The translations under genes were made by a program, and so were the position numbers. 64,000 bases of DNA, from positions 76,253 through 140,252 of the forward strand of contig DFFM01000018.1 in the NCBI GenBank assembly GCA_002369515.1, read 5' to 3'. Source of the DNA: Prevotella sp. UBA3776 (lineage in GTDB: Bacteria > Bacteroidota > Bacteroidia > Bacteroidales > Bacteroidaceae). The notes under the pieces were generated by a model. It ran no database searches. It was given only the letters and a program-made list of their open reading frames with translations, and had not been told where the DNA came from. Below are positions 16,257-25,396 of the stretch, in pieces (within the stretch, counting starts at the first letter, position 1; every line of letters starts with the position of its first letter).

Positions 16257-16284
16257 TTGTTAGGATTTATTTCCTTAACTTTGC
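16257..16284 (+). promoter_or_regulatory. Promoter of the secreted protein at 16349
   Basis: TTG at 16257-16259 and TAACTTTGC at 16276-16284, with a somewhat short 16-bp gap. The leader would be about 60 nt and A/T-rich (CTTAAATAATAACTTAAAAC). Confidence 0.4.
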
Positions 16285-16348
16285 AACCAAATTTGGAAAT
16301 CTATTCAATTGTCTAACTTAAATAATAACTTAAAACTTAAAAAAGCTT

Positions 16349-17452
16349 ATGAAAAAGATTTTTACCTTGATTGCTGCCGCACTGATGGCAGTGGGCGCAA
16401 ATGCTCAAACCACGGAAAACTTGAAGTTAGGTGGTAATGCTTGGAATGTGAATTTTCCTTTGATGGAAAATGTACTTCTTACTGCTAAGGGTGGTTATGC
16501 TGAATACAAATTGTCAACAGACATGCCTTTTAACGCAGCAGATTACCAAGGATTTAGAGTTGAATATTCAGACATTGAAGGTACTGCTAATGAATGGGGT
16601 ACAATTATGCAAATAGTTATTAGTTCGGCTGAAACTCATCTGGGTAAAGACTGGCAGGGAAATGACGCTCAGGTTCCGAATCTTGTTGATTATCAGGCTC
16701 TTGACCCCGCAGCAGAGGAATATGTTGGTAATTTTGATAAATTTGTAGAAACTGAAGATCCTGAAACTACATGTCCTACGGTTGGGGGCTTTACTCTTCA
16801 GGCTGTATCACAGAATAATTCTATTTTTCTGAAAAAAGTTTTTCTGATTAAGAAGGATGGAACCGAGATTCAAACAACTTTCGCTGGTGATGCATGGGGT
16901 GGCAGTGGCTACACTGTGGAACCTAAAAGCGAAGGATTCCCTCCAATGGAGTTTGTTGGTCAGTATGGCGGACAGCAAATTCAGCTTGAAGATGGAACAC
17001 CTGCAACGTGGTCACAGGAAACTGAAGGCGAAGGAGAGGTTCAGAAATACACTATCGAGTTTGCTCAGCCTTTAGGATGTGATGTGGTTGTTGAATTCCA
17101 AAATGCTGGTAATGGTTTTATGTGGATGAATTTTGAAAAAGGAACAGAAAAGATTGAGTTTACTTTGGACAAAACCACTTCCTTAAAGAAAGCAAATGAT
17201 GAAGATCCTGGTGTAGTAACAGATGTTACAGAGATTTGGATTAAAGCTGCTTCTGGTGATGCTAGTGATTATCCTGCTATTGCAACAGTTAAGTCAATGG
17301 AACGAGTGTTGACTACAGCAGAAGAATTAGCAGTTAAGAATATTTTGGTAGAGAAGAATAATGGCGCTATCTTCAACCTCGCAGGCCAGCAGGTGAGCAA
17401 GGCTGTGAAGGGTGTTTACATCCAGAATGGCAAGAAGTTCGTTGTGAAGTAA
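16349..17452 (+). CDS. Secreted protein with C-terminal sorting-like tail
   Basis: 367 residues. A cleavable signal peptide ends GANAQ (about residue 20). Two beta-rich segments (about 22-165 and 175-300) look like carbohydrate-binding-type sandwiches but match no family I can name. The end, IFNLAGQQVSKAVKGVYIQNGKKFVVK in two halves, resembles the short C-terminal tails of many Prevotella exported proteins and, loosely, type IX secretion signals. Codon use is more A/T-rich than in neighbours. A strong terminator follows. The role is unknown. Confidence 0.6.
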   Translation: MKKIFTLIAAALMAVGANAQTTENLKLGGNAWNVNFPLMENVLLTAKGGYAEYKLSTDMPFNAADYQGFRVEYSDIEGTANEWGTIMQIVISSAETHLGKDWQGNDAQVPNLVDYQALDPAAEEYVGNFDKFVETEDPETTCPTVGGFTLQAVSQNNSIFLKKVFLIKKDGTEIQTTFAGDAWGGSGYTVEPKSEGFPPMEFVGQYGGQQIQLEDGTPATWSQETEGEGEVQKYTIEFAQPLGCDVVVEFQNAGNGFMWMNFEKGTEKIEFTLDKTTSLKKANDEDPGVVTDVTEIWIKAASGDASDYPAIATVKSMERVLTTAEELAVKNILVEKNNGAIFNLAGQQVSKAVKGVYIQNGKKFVVK

Positions 17453-17478
17453 TCATTGGTCATAATGAAAATAAGAAA

Positions 17479-17507
17479 GGGGGCGGCCTGTGGGTTGCCC
17501 CCTTTTT
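17479..17507 (+). terminator. Intrinsic terminator after the secreted protein gene
   Basis: GGGGGC (17479-17484) pairs with GCCCCC (17497-17502) and five T residues follow. It ends 5 bp before the ATG at 17513 chosen for the RAYT gene and argues against the in-frame ATG at 17456. Confidence 0.8.
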
Positions 17508-17923
17508 CTGTCATGGACGAAGAGAAATACAAGAAGCATCGGCCCTATGCCGGTGAAAAGAAACCATCGATGCTCCGGCGGCGCGTGGGCCACGACTATG
17601 AGTCGCGGCGCATGTACCTCATCACGATGACCGTTGAAGGGCGGCGCCCACTGTTGGGCAGGCTTGTTGGGCGGGCCGATGCCGAGGAGGGCAGTGGGGA
17701 TGCGCCGCGAGTGGAGCTGTCGGAGTTGGGAGAACGGGTAAAGGAGCGGTGGATGGATACGCCGAGGATTTATCCGGAGGTGAGCGTGGTGGCCCTGCAA
17801 ATCATGCCCGACCATCTGCATGGGGTGCTTTTCGTTAAGGAGCAGATGGGCAGGCACTTGGGCCAGGTGATTAAAGGGTTTAAGACGGGGTGCAACAAGG
17901 AGTACAGGAAGCTGGGACTTGCG

Positions 17924-17942
17924 GCTGCGACACGGTCGCAGC
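17924..17942. repeat. Palindrome GCTGCGAC-ACG-GTCGCAGC in the RAYT linker
   Basis: Perfect 8-bp arms with a 3-base loop. An identical palindrome with loop CGA lies 51 bp (17 codons) downstream at 17975-17993. Confidence 0.85.
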
Positions 17943-17974
17943 AAAGGGGACCAGAGCAAGAGACGATGGGCTGT

Positions 17975-17993
17975 GCTGCGACCGAGTCGCAGC
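17975..17993. repeat. Palindrome GCTGCGAC-CGA-GTCGCAGC in the RAYT linker
   Basis: Second copy of the 8-bp-arm palindrome inside the RAYT coding sequence. Both copies encode a short AAT.SQQ peptide in the non-conserved linker. Confidence 0.85.
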
Positions 17994-18705
17994 AGGCAGC
18001 AGCGGCAATGCTGGAGAGAGGGGAGCAGCAGGAGAAAGGGGAGCAGCAGGAGAAAGGGAAGACGCAGGCGGCGGCAGTGCAGGCAGCGGCGGGCGGAAAG
18101 GCGAAGCGCGACCGGCGGCTCGACGACCGTGAGCACGGGCAGCTGTGGGCGCTGGGCTATAATGACCATATTCTTGAGGGGGCGGGCGAACTGCAGCGGT
18201 GGATCGACTATCTGAAGGACAATCCGCGGCGGCTGGCCATCCGGCGCGCCCATGGCGACTACTTCCGAGTGCGCTTCGGCATCACCGTCGGCAGCCAGAG
18301 CTATTCGGCCATCGGCAACCGCTTCTTGTTGCAGCACCCGCGAAAAGAGCAGGTGCAACTGTCGCGCCGGTTGACCGACAAACAGATACAGCAGCAGGTG
18401 GAGCACTACTTGGCGTTGGCCCGTTTGGGCGCGGTGCTGGTGTCGCCCGCCATCAGCAAAGGCGAGCAGGCTGTCATGCGCGCCGTACTGGACGCCCGAC
18501 TGCCGCTCATTTTCCTCACGCCGTGGGGCTTCAACAGTTTTTCGCGGCCCGGCCATCATCTACGATGCCTGTGCCGAAGGGCGCTTTCTGATTCTCGCCC
18601 CTTGGCCGCACGAAAACCAGCGCATGCCGCTGACGCGAAGCATGTGCCTGGAACTGAACCAAATGGCAAAGGAGATTGTTTGCTACTTTCGGCAGACCTG
18701 AAACC

Positions 18706-18789
18706 ATCTCCCGAGAAAAGAAAACCATCTCCCGACAATAATTTTGTATCTCCTGACAATAAAAAAATATCTCCCGACGTTACGAACAG
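18706..18789. repeat. 21-bp tandem repeat array directly after the RAYT stop
   Basis: Four units at 18706, 18727, 18748 and 18769, each starting ATCTCCCGA or ATCTCCTGA, followed by A/T-rich sequence. The array begins 5 bp after the TGA at 18701. The last unit's ATCTCCCGACG (18769-18779) has an exact inverted copy, CGTCGGGAGAT, at 18814-18824. The unit resembles the array at 1000-1062. Confidence 0.85.
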
Positions 18790-18826
18790 ATTTTCTAGAG
18801 AATTTGAGCATAGCGTCGGGAGATAA

Positions 18827-19045
18827 AAACGAGAAACAAAACAAGGGCTTTTTAATGCACGGCCCGGTGACTTTCATGTTGCGTTTCGGCATTCTTTGGA
18901 GCGCGGCACTGTAGAGTTTTTTCTCCTTATTTTTTGTTGAAAACGCTAAGTGTTACAAATGAGCATGAAAGTATCAAGGTTTCTTGTTTTTTTTTTGTTA
19001 TTTTGCAACGTGAAAATATGTTTATACCTTAATAATTAAAGTGAT
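18827..19045. other. Intergenic stretch before the mannan operon
   Basis: 219 bp. A weak -7-like box, TATTTTGC, lies at 18999-19006, about 40 bp before the GH5 start, after a T-rich tract. No convincing upstream box and no operator palindrome is visible. No ORF. Confidence 0.4.
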
Positions 19046-20326
19046 ATGCGAAAATTATTTTTGCTGATGGTTATGATAGTATCGGCATCGGCAGCCAATG
19101 CCCAGTTTGTGAAGATGAAGAACGGGCACTTTGTGCGCGACGGCAAACCCTACTACTACGTGGGCACCAATTTCTGGTACGGAGCCATTCTGGCGAGCAA
19201 CGGTCAGGGCGGCGACCGCAAGCGTCTGCACCGCGAGCTTGACCGCATGAAGTCCATGGGCATTGACAATCTGCGCATTCTTGTGGGCAGCGACGGCGAG
19301 CGCGGTGTGCAGGCTTCGAAGGTGGAGCCCACGCTGCAAATCAAGCCCGGCGTGTATAACGACTCCATTCTCGACGGACTGGACTATCTGCTCTACGAAA
19401 TGCAGAAACGCAAGATGGTGGCTGTGCTCTATCTGAACAACTCGTGGGAGTGGAGTGGGGGCTACAGCTTCTACCTCACCCACGCTGGCGTGAAGAATGT
19501 TCCCACGCCGCAGGAGGCGGGCTATCCGGCTTTCATGAACTTCATGGCGCAATATGCCACCAACAAACGGGCTCACCAGCTGTTCTACAACTATGTGCGG
19601 TTCATTCTCACGCGCACCAACCGCTACACGGGCAAGAAATACAAGGACGACCCCGCCATCATGTCGTGGCAGATAGGCAACGAGCCGCGTGCCTTCAGCA
19701 AGGAGGCGCTGCCCGCCTTCCGCAAGTGGATTGGCGAGGCAGCCGCCCTCATCCGCTCGCTGGACCGCAACCATCTCATCAGCATCGGCAGCGAGGGGGC
19801 TTGGGGCTGCGAGAACGACTACACGACGTGGGAGCGCATCTGCGCCGACCGCAACGTGGACTACTGCAACGTCCATCTGTGGCCCTACAACTGGAGCTGG
19901 GCGCGCAAGGACCATTTGTGGGACGACCTGGAGCGCAGCTGCCAGAACACCAAGGAGTACATCGACAAGCACCTGGCCATCTGCGCGCGGCTGAAGAAGC
20001 CGCTGGTGATGGAGGAGTTCGGCTATCCGCGCGACGATTTCAAGTATGCGCTGGGCACACCCACCCGTGCGCGCGACGCATATTATAAATATGTGTTCTC
20101 GCTGGTGGCCGACAACGCCGAGTCGGGTGGCTATTTTGCCGGTTGCAACTTCTGGGGATGGGGCGGCTACGCACAGCCCCGCCACGAGCAGTGGCAGGTG
20201 GGCGACGACTATTGTGGCGACCCGTCGCAGGAGGCCCAGGGCCTGAACTCGGTGTTCTCGGGCGACGAGAGCACACTGCAGGTGGTGAAAGAGCAGGTTG
20301 ACAGGATGAGGAAGATTACTGAATAA
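19046..20326 (+). CDS. Secreted GH5 endo-beta-1,4-mannanase
   Basis: 426 residues with a cleavable signal peptide ending ANAQ (residue 20). The TIM-barrel family GH5, subfamily 7-like, is shown by GTNFWYGA (40-47), the acid/base Glu213 in QIGNEPRA and the nucleophile Glu324 in VMEEFGYPRD. Such enzymes cut internal bonds of beta-mannan outside the cytoplasm. The operon context (GH26, GH130, mannobiose epimerase) supports mannan as substrate. It is the first gene of the operon; the esterase starts 30 bp later. Confidence 0.9.
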   Translation: MRKLFLLMVMIVSASAANAQFVKMKNGHFVRDGKPYYYVGTNFWYGAILASNGQGGDRKRLHRELDRMKSMGIDNLRILVGSDGERGVQASKVEPTLQIKPGVYNDSILDGLDYLLYEMQKRKMVAVLYLNNSWEWSGGYSFYLTHAGVKNVPTPQEAGYPAFMNFMAQYATNKRAHQLFYNYVRFILTRTNRYTGKKYKDDPAIMSWQIGNEPRAFSKEALPAFRKWIGEAAALIRSLDRNHLISIGSEGAWGCENDYTTWERICADRNVDYCNVHLWPYNWSWARKDHLWDDLERSCQNTKEYIDKHLAICARLKKPLVMEEFGYPRDDFKYALGTPTRARDAYYKYVFSLVADNAESGGYFAGCNFWGWGGYAQPRHEQWQVGDDYCGDPSQEAQGLNSVFSGDESTLQVVKEQVDRMRKITE

Positions 20327-20356
20327 CAAATAATGATAAAAGATTTTGCAAGCCAT

Positions 20357-21643
20357 ATGAGGAAGAACATTTTATTGGCGCTGCTGTTGGCAGCCGTAGT
20401 GCAGCTTCATGCACAGATTCGTGGCAACAACATCCAGGTGTTGGTGCAGCCCGACCACAAGGACTGGACCTATCGTGTGGGCGAAGAAGCTTCGTTCACG
20501 GTGAGTGTGCTCAAGTCGGGCACGTTGCTCGACGGAGTGAAGGTGGATTATCAGGCCGGTCCCGAGATGTATCAGGACGCGAAGAAGAGCGTCACCCTGA
20601 AAGACGGAACGCTGAAGCTCTCGGGCACCATGAGCAAGCCCGGCTTCTACCGGGTGGATGTGACCGCCCACGTGGACGGCAAGGACTACAAGGGTGCCTG
20701 CGGTGCAGCCTTCTCGCCCGAACAGCTGGAGCCCTCGACGGTCATGCCCAAGGACTTCTTTGACTTCTGGCAGAATGCCATCCAGGAGGCGCGCAAGGTT
20801 GACCTCGACCCCACCAAGCGCCTGTTGCCCGAGCGGTGTACCAAGGACGTGAACGTCTATGAAGTGAGTTTCCAGAACGTGCGTTGGGGCAGCCGCACCT
20901 ACGGCATACTCTGCGTACCCGTAAAGGAGGGCCGCTATCCTGCGCTGCTTCGGGTGCCCGGTGCCGGTGTGCGCCCCTATGGCGGCGATGTCTATACAGC
21001 CTCGCGGGGAGCCATCACGCTTGAGATTGGCATCCACGGCATACCGGTCACCATGGACCAGTACATCTACGACAACCTGAACAACGGCGCGCTCAGCGGC
21101 TACTGGAACTTCGGCAGCGACAACCGCGACGAGAGCTACTACAAGCATGTGGTCATCGGCTGCATCCGTGCGCTCGACTACATAGCCGACTACACCCCCT
21201 GGAACAACAAGGAACTGGGCGTGACGGGCAGCAGCCAGGGAGGCTTCCTGACGCTGGCCACCGCCGGACTGGACGATCGCATCACCTTCTATGCCCCCGT
21301 GCATGCCGCCCTGTGCGACCACACCAACTCGCTGCGCGGCGTTGCCTGCGGATGGCCCCACTACTTCTACTGGAACAAGGGCAAGGGCATGGAAAAGAAC
21401 ATTGAGTGCTCGCGCTACTACGACGGCGTGAACTTCGCCCGTTTCATCAGCGACCACCAGAAAGGCTGGTTCTCGTTCGGCTACAACGACGACGTGGTGC
21501 CTCCCACCACCGCCTGGGCCACCTACAACGTGGTGAGTGGCCTCAAGGAAATCTCTCCCTACCAGGCCACATGGCACTTCTGGCATCAGGAGCAGTGGGA
21601 CGAATGGGAAGCGTGGCTTCTGAAACAAATGAACATCAAATAA
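20357..21643 (+). CDS. Secreted acetyl esterase of the CE7 (AXE1) family
   Basis: 428 residues from MRKNILLALLLAAVVQLHAQ, a signal peptide; an ATG at 20333 is in frame but would bury it. An N-terminal beta domain (about 20-130) precedes an alpha/beta hydrolase domain of the acetyl xylan esterase/cephalosporin deacetylase type with the nucleophile Ser in GSSQGG, Asp in NDDVVPP and His in FWHQEQ. In this operon it most likely removes acetyl groups from acetylated mannan so that the mannanases can act. Confidence 0.88.
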   Translation: MRKNILLALLLAAVVQLHAQIRGNNIQVLVQPDHKDWTYRVGEEASFTVSVLKSGTLLDGVKVDYQAGPEMYQDAKKSVTLKDGTLKLSGTMSKPGFYRVDVTAHVDGKDYKGACGAAFSPEQLEPSTVMPKDFFDFWQNAIQEARKVDLDPTKRLLPERCTKDVNVYEVSFQNVRWGSRTYGILCVPVKEGRYPALLRVPGAGVRPYGGDVYTASRGAITLEIGIHGIPVTMDQYIYDNLNNGALSGYWNFGSDNRDESYYKHVVIGCIRALDYIADYTPWNNKELGVTGSSQGGFLTLATAGLDDRITFYAPVHAALCDHTNSLRGVACGWPHYFYWNKGKGMEKNIECSRYYDGVNFARFISDHQKGWFSFGYNDDVVPPTTAWATYNVVSGLKEISPYQATWHFWHQEQWDEWEAWLLKQMNIK

Positions 21644-21662
21644 AAACAACAGCAATCACGAC

Positions 21663-22778
21663 ATGAAGAATCTATTGATGACAGCAATGGTAGCAGCAGC
21701 GATAGTTGGCTGCTCGACACAGAAAGCAGAGACCGAAACGACCGGCGCTCAGCAGTTGGCTGCACGTCTCGACAGTCTGCAACAGAAAGGCATCATGTTT
21801 GGCCATCAGGACGACCCGTTCTACGGTCTGACGTGGGAGTATCAGAACGACAGCAGCGACGTGAAGAACGTATGCGGCGACTATCCCGCCATCATGGGCT
21901 TCGAGTTGGGCGGCATCGAGATGGGCGAAGCCAAGAGCCTGGACAGTGTGCCCTTCACGCGCATCACGCAGGAAATCATCAACCACTACAACCGTGGCGG
22001 CATCATCACCATCAGCTGGCACCCGCGCAACCCTGTGACCACCATCGACGGTGGAGGCCCCGCAGGCCAGAAATTTCCCGAGGGTACGGCGTGGGACGTG
22101 ACCGACTCAACGGTGGTGAAGAAGATTCTGCCCGGCGGCGAATACCACGCGAAGTTCCAGACCTGGATGCAGCGTCTGAGCGACTTCCTGGCCACGCTCA
22201 AGACCGCCGACGGCAAGAAGATACCCGTCATGTTCCGTCCTTGGCACGAGAACAGCGGCTCTTGGTTCTGGTGGGGCGAGAAACTCTGCACCGTGGATGA
22301 ATACAAGGCTCTCTGGAACCTGCTGCAGGACAAACTGAAGGCCGACGGTTTCGACAACCTCGTGTGGGCCTATTCGCCCGGCTGCCAAGACGGCCTCACG
22401 CCCGAGCGACTGCTCGACCGCTATCCCGGCGACGACCGTGTGGATATGCTTGGACTGGACGGATACCAGTGGAAACCCGAAGAAAAAGACGCTTTCGTGG
22501 CTCGCACCAAACAGAATCTGGAGGTGCTCTGCAAGGTGGCCAAGGAGCATGGCAAGATTGCTGCCCTGACCGAGTGTGGCATGAAAAACCTGACGCAACC
22601 CGACTGGTGGACGACGACACTGCTGCCCGCCGTGAAGGATTACCCCATCAGCTACCTGCTGGTTTGGCGCAATTACAAGGACGAGTGGTTCGGCCCGTCG
22701 CCCTCGAAGCCCGACGCTGCTTACTTCAAGGAGTTCTTTGCCGACGAAAAGACTCTTTTCCTGAACGATATCAAATAA
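21663..22778 (+). CDS. Lipoprotein GH26 beta-mannanase
   Basis: 371 residues. The lipobox IVGC gives Cys17 as lipid anchor. GH26 signatures are the acid/base Glu196 in RPWHENSGSWFWWG and the nucleophile Glu304 in ALTECGMK. In Bacteroides fragilis a GH26 enzyme beside the same phosphorylase, transporter and epimerase genes releases mannobiose from mannan. The same role is inferred here. The gene starts 19 bp after the esterase gene. Confidence 0.92.
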   Translation: MKNLLMTAMVAAAIVGCSTQKAETETTGAQQLAARLDSLQQKGIMFGHQDDPFYGLTWEYQNDSSDVKNVCGDYPAIMGFELGGIEMGEAKSLDSVPFTRITQEIINHYNRGGIITISWHPRNPVTTIDGGGPAGQKFPEGTAWDVTDSTVVKKILPGGEYHAKFQTWMQRLSDFLATLKTADGKKIPVMFRPWHENSGSWFWWGEKLCTVDEYKALWNLLQDKLKADGFDNLVWAYSPGCQDGLTPERLLDRYPGDDRVDMLGLDGYQWKPEEKDAFVARTKQNLEVLCKVAKEHGKIAALTECGMKNLTQPDWWTTTLLPAVKDYPISYLLVWRNYKDEWFGPSPSKPDAAYFKEFFADEKTLFLNDIK

Positions 22779-22794
22779 AAAAACAAATCATAAT

Positions 22795-23961
22795 ATGACA
22801 GATTTTGCTAAGAGAGTGGAGGCACTGCGTGCCCACCACGAGGAGTTGCTCACACGCAAGAACGAACCTGCAGAATGGGGCAACGGTATTTATGACAAGT
22901 GGAAGAACCCTATCCTCACCGCCGAACATACACCGCTGGAGTGGCGCTATGACTTCTGCGAACAGGACAATCCCTACCTGATGCAGCGCATCATGATGAA
23001 CGCCACGCTCAATAGTGGCGCCATCAAGTGGGGCGACAAGTACGTGCTCATCGTGCGCGTCGAAGGAGCCGACCGCAAGAGTTTCTTCGCCGTGGCCGAA
23101 AGCCCCAACGGAGTAGATAACTTCCGTTTCTGGGACGAGCCCATCACCATGCCCGACGACGTGATTCCCGCCACCAACATCTACGACATGCGCGTCACCC
23201 GCCATGAGGACGGCTGGATTTACGGTGTGTTCTGCGCCGAGCGCCACGACGACTCTCAGCCCGGCAATCTGAGCGCAGCCACGGCCACGGCCGGCATCGC
23301 CCGCACCAAGGACCTGAAGACGTGGGAGCGGCTGCCCGACCTGAAAACCCAGAGCCAACAGCGCAACGTGGTGCTCCATCCCGAGTTTGTGGATGGCAAG
23401 TATGCCTTCTACACCCGCCCGCAAGACGGATTCATCGACACCGGCAGCGGCGGCGGCATCGGTTGGGCGCTGGTTGATGACATCACCCACGCCGAGGTGA
23501 AGGAGGAGAAAATCATCAACGCCCGCCACTACCACACCATTACCGAGGTGAAGAACGGCGAAGGCCCGCACCCCATCAAGACTCCGAAGGGATGGTTGCA
23601 CCTGGCCCATGGCGTACGTGCCACGGCCGACGGTCTTCGCTACGTGCTCTACATGTACATGACCGCTCTGGACGACCCCACGCGCGTCATTGCCCAGCCC
23701 GGCGGCTTCTTCCTCGTGCCGCAAGGCGACGAGTATCTGGGCGACGTGATGAACGTGGCCTTCGCCAACGGTTGGATAGCCGACGAAGACGGACGGGTGT
23801 TCATCTACTATGCCTCGGCCGACACCCGCATGCACGTGGCCACATCTACCATCGACAAACTCATCGACTACTGCATGAACACCCCCGAAGACGGCCTGTT
23901 CACCGCCGCTAGCGTGGAAACCATCAAGAAACTCGTGGCCAAAAACAAAAATAACAAGTAA
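22795..23961 (+). CDS. GH130 4-O-beta-D-mannosyl-D-glucose phosphorylase
   Basis: 388 residues without signal peptide, so cytosolic. It belongs to GH130, which cleaves beta-mannosides with phosphate. Family features include the catalytic-type Asp in TNIYDMRVTRHEDGW, HPEFVDGKYAFYTRP and KTPKGWLHLAHG. Next to a mannobiose 2-epimerase the expected substrate is mannosyl-glucose, giving mannose 1-phosphate and glucose. A mannooligosaccharide phosphorylase is the alternative. It lies 16 bp after the GH26 gene. Confidence 0.92.
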   Translation: MTDFAKRVEALRAHHEELLTRKNEPAEWGNGIYDKWKNPILTAEHTPLEWRYDFCEQDNPYLMQRIMMNATLNSGAIKWGDKYVLIVRVEGADRKSFFAVAESPNGVDNFRFWDEPITMPDDVIPATNIYDMRVTRHEDGWIYGVFCAERHDDSQPGNLSAATATAGIARTKDLKTWERLPDLKTQSQQRNVVLHPEFVDGKYAFYTRPQDGFIDTGSGGGIGWALVDDITHAEVKEEKIINARHYHTITEVKNGEGPHPIKTPKGWLHLAHGVRATADGLRYVLYMYMTALDDPTRVIAQPGGFFLVPQGDEYLGDVMNVAFANGWIADEDGRVFIYYASADTRMHVATSTIDKLIDYCMNTPEDGLFTAASVETIKKLVAKNKNNK

Positions 23962-24049
23962 AAAAATTTGAGTAGTTGGAAATTATGATTACCTTTGTGC
24001 AATCCAATGGTTTCCAATTACTCATTTTTTATTGATACAAACAACAATC

Positions 24050-25393
24050 ATGGCAAGTCTTAAAGAAAAAATCGGCTATGCACTTGGTGATGCAGCGGCC
24101 GGTGGTATTACCTGGAAAATCATGTCGATTGCTTTTCCGCTTTTCTTCACCAATGTGTTTGGCCTCACCGTGGCCGACACCGCAACGCTGATGCTCATTG
24201 CACGTATGTTCGACGTGGTGACCGATCCCCTGATGGGGTCGTTGGCCGACCGCACTCAGTCGCGCTGGGGCACCTATCGCCCGTGGCTCATCTTCGGTGC
24301 CGTACCCTTGGGACTCATTTTCGCCCTGCTGCTCTATACCCCCGACTTCGGCCCCGTGGGCAAACGTATCTATGCCTACACCATGTATTTGCTGATGATG
24401 GTGGTCTATACCGCGGTCAACGTGCCTTACGGTTCATTGCTGGGCGTGATGACGAGCGATGACAACGAGAAAAACCAGTTCTCGTCGTTCCGCATGGTGG
24501 GTGCCTATGCCATGGGATTCGTCACGTTGCTCTCGTTCCCCTATCTGCAGAAGATGGTGGGCGGCACCGAGGCTCACCAGTATGCCGTCTTGGGTGCCGG
24601 TTTCGGCGTGGTGGCCGCTGCTGGCACACTGGCCTGCGGCTTGCTCACCAAGGAGCGCCTGAAGCCCGTGCGCGCCGAGAAATTCTCGTTCAAGCCCTTT
24701 GCCGACCTGTTCAAGAACAAACCCTGGATCTACCTGACGCTCATCGGCATTTGCACCAACTTCTTCAACGGCTTCCGCTATGCTGTGGCCGGCTATCTGA
24801 TAGAGTACTGTCTGCACGGCGACGTTACCGTGAGCGGTCTCATCATCAACTACACCGTGTTCATGACCTTCGGCGAGGTGACCTGCATGATCTTCGGTGG
24901 CGTTTCGCCCAAGTTCACCCAGTGGGTGGGCTCCAAGGCCAAGGCCTTCACTTGGGCTGCCATCATTTGCTTCGTGTTCTCGGTGGCCTTCTTCTTCGTG
25001 CCCATGGATCCCGCCTACATCTGGGTGATGGTGGCTCTGGTGATTCTCACTTCCATCGGCATTGGCCTCTACTCGCCGCTGTTGTGGTCGATGTATGCCG
25101 ACGTGGCCGACTATGCCACTGAGAAGAACGGTGTCAGCTCAACTGGCCTCATCTTCTCTTCGGGCACCATGGCCCAGAAGTTCGGCACCGCCATCAGCGG
25201 TTCGCTGGTGGCTTTGTTCCTGGGTTTCTCGGGCTTCATCTCGGGCACCGACGAAGCTACGGGCCAAACCGTCATCACCATCACCAACGAGGAGTCGGTG
25301 AGACAGATGATTTGGTCGCTGTTCTCGTTGTTCCCCGCAGTGATAGCTCTGATTATCGTGTTCCTGATTTACAAATACCCCATCAAGAAGTAA
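24050..25393 (+). CDS. GPH-family sugar:cation symporter (mannobiose transporter)
   Basis: 447 residues from MASLKEKIGYALGD at 24050; an ATG at 24032 adds six residues. About twelve membrane segments and the conserved N-terminal loop RMFDVVTDPLMGSLADRTQSRWGTYRPW place it in the MelB-like glycoside-pentoside-hexuronide family, which imports sugars with Na+ or H+. Its place between phosphorylase and epimerase indicates uptake of mannobiose across the inner membrane. The 88-bp gap before it is the largest in the operon and A/T-rich. Confidence 0.92.
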   Translation: MASLKEKIGYALGDAAAGGITWKIMSIAFPLFFTNVFGLTVADTATLMLIARMFDVVTDPLMGSLADRTQSRWGTYRPWLIFGAVPLGLIFALLLYTPDFGPVGKRIYAYTMYLLMMVVYTAVNVPYGSLLGVMTSDDNEKNQFSSFRMVGAYAMGFVTLLSFPYLQKMVGGTEAHQYAVLGAGFGVVAAAGTLACGLLTKERLKPVRAEKFSFKPFADLFKNKPWIYLTLIGICTNFFNGFRYAVAGYLIEYCLHGDVTVSGLIINYTVFMTFGEVTCMIFGGVSPKFTQWVGSKAKAFTWAAIICFVFSVAFFFVPMDPAYIWVMVALVILTSIGIGLYSPLLWSMYADVADYATEKNGVSSTGLIFSSGTMAQKFGTAISGSLVALFLGFSGFISGTDEATGQTVITITNEESVRQMIWSLFSLFPAVIALIIVFLIYKYPIKK

Positions 25394-25396
25394 ACG

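Larger units (their letters stand above)
17513..18701 (+). pseudogene. REP-associated tyrosine transposase (RAYT) with C-terminal extension, frameshifted
   Basis: The frame from 17513 encodes a Y1 (HUH) transposase: the metal-binding MPDHLHGVLFV (His-x-His) is followed by LWALGYNDHIL, which probably holds the catalytic Tyr, and YLKDNPRR. RAYTs act on REP-type hairpins. A low-complexity linker (EQQEKGEQQEKGK, 18-bp direct repeats) separates these parts. The C-terminal extension (GEQAVMRAVLDARLPLIFLTPWGFNSF) looks like a DprA/LOG-type Rossmann segment; this is tentative. After SRPGHH the family-like sequence continues one frame over (YDACAEGRFLILAPWPHENQ) to a TGA at 18699-18701, so one base seems inserted near 18557-18560. 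In the original frame the ORF runs on through repeats to 18826. Confidence 0.8.

Noticed and set aside
17456..17512. Upstream start of the RAYT frame at 17456
   Set aside because: These codons are the terminator hairpin of the preceding gene. The ATG at 17513 directly after it is the better start.
18702..18826. C-terminal end of the RAYT ORF in the original frame
   Set aside because: The codons are 21-bp repeats (PSPDN-like peptide) and follow a frameshift. The family-like ending is in the other frame at 18701.
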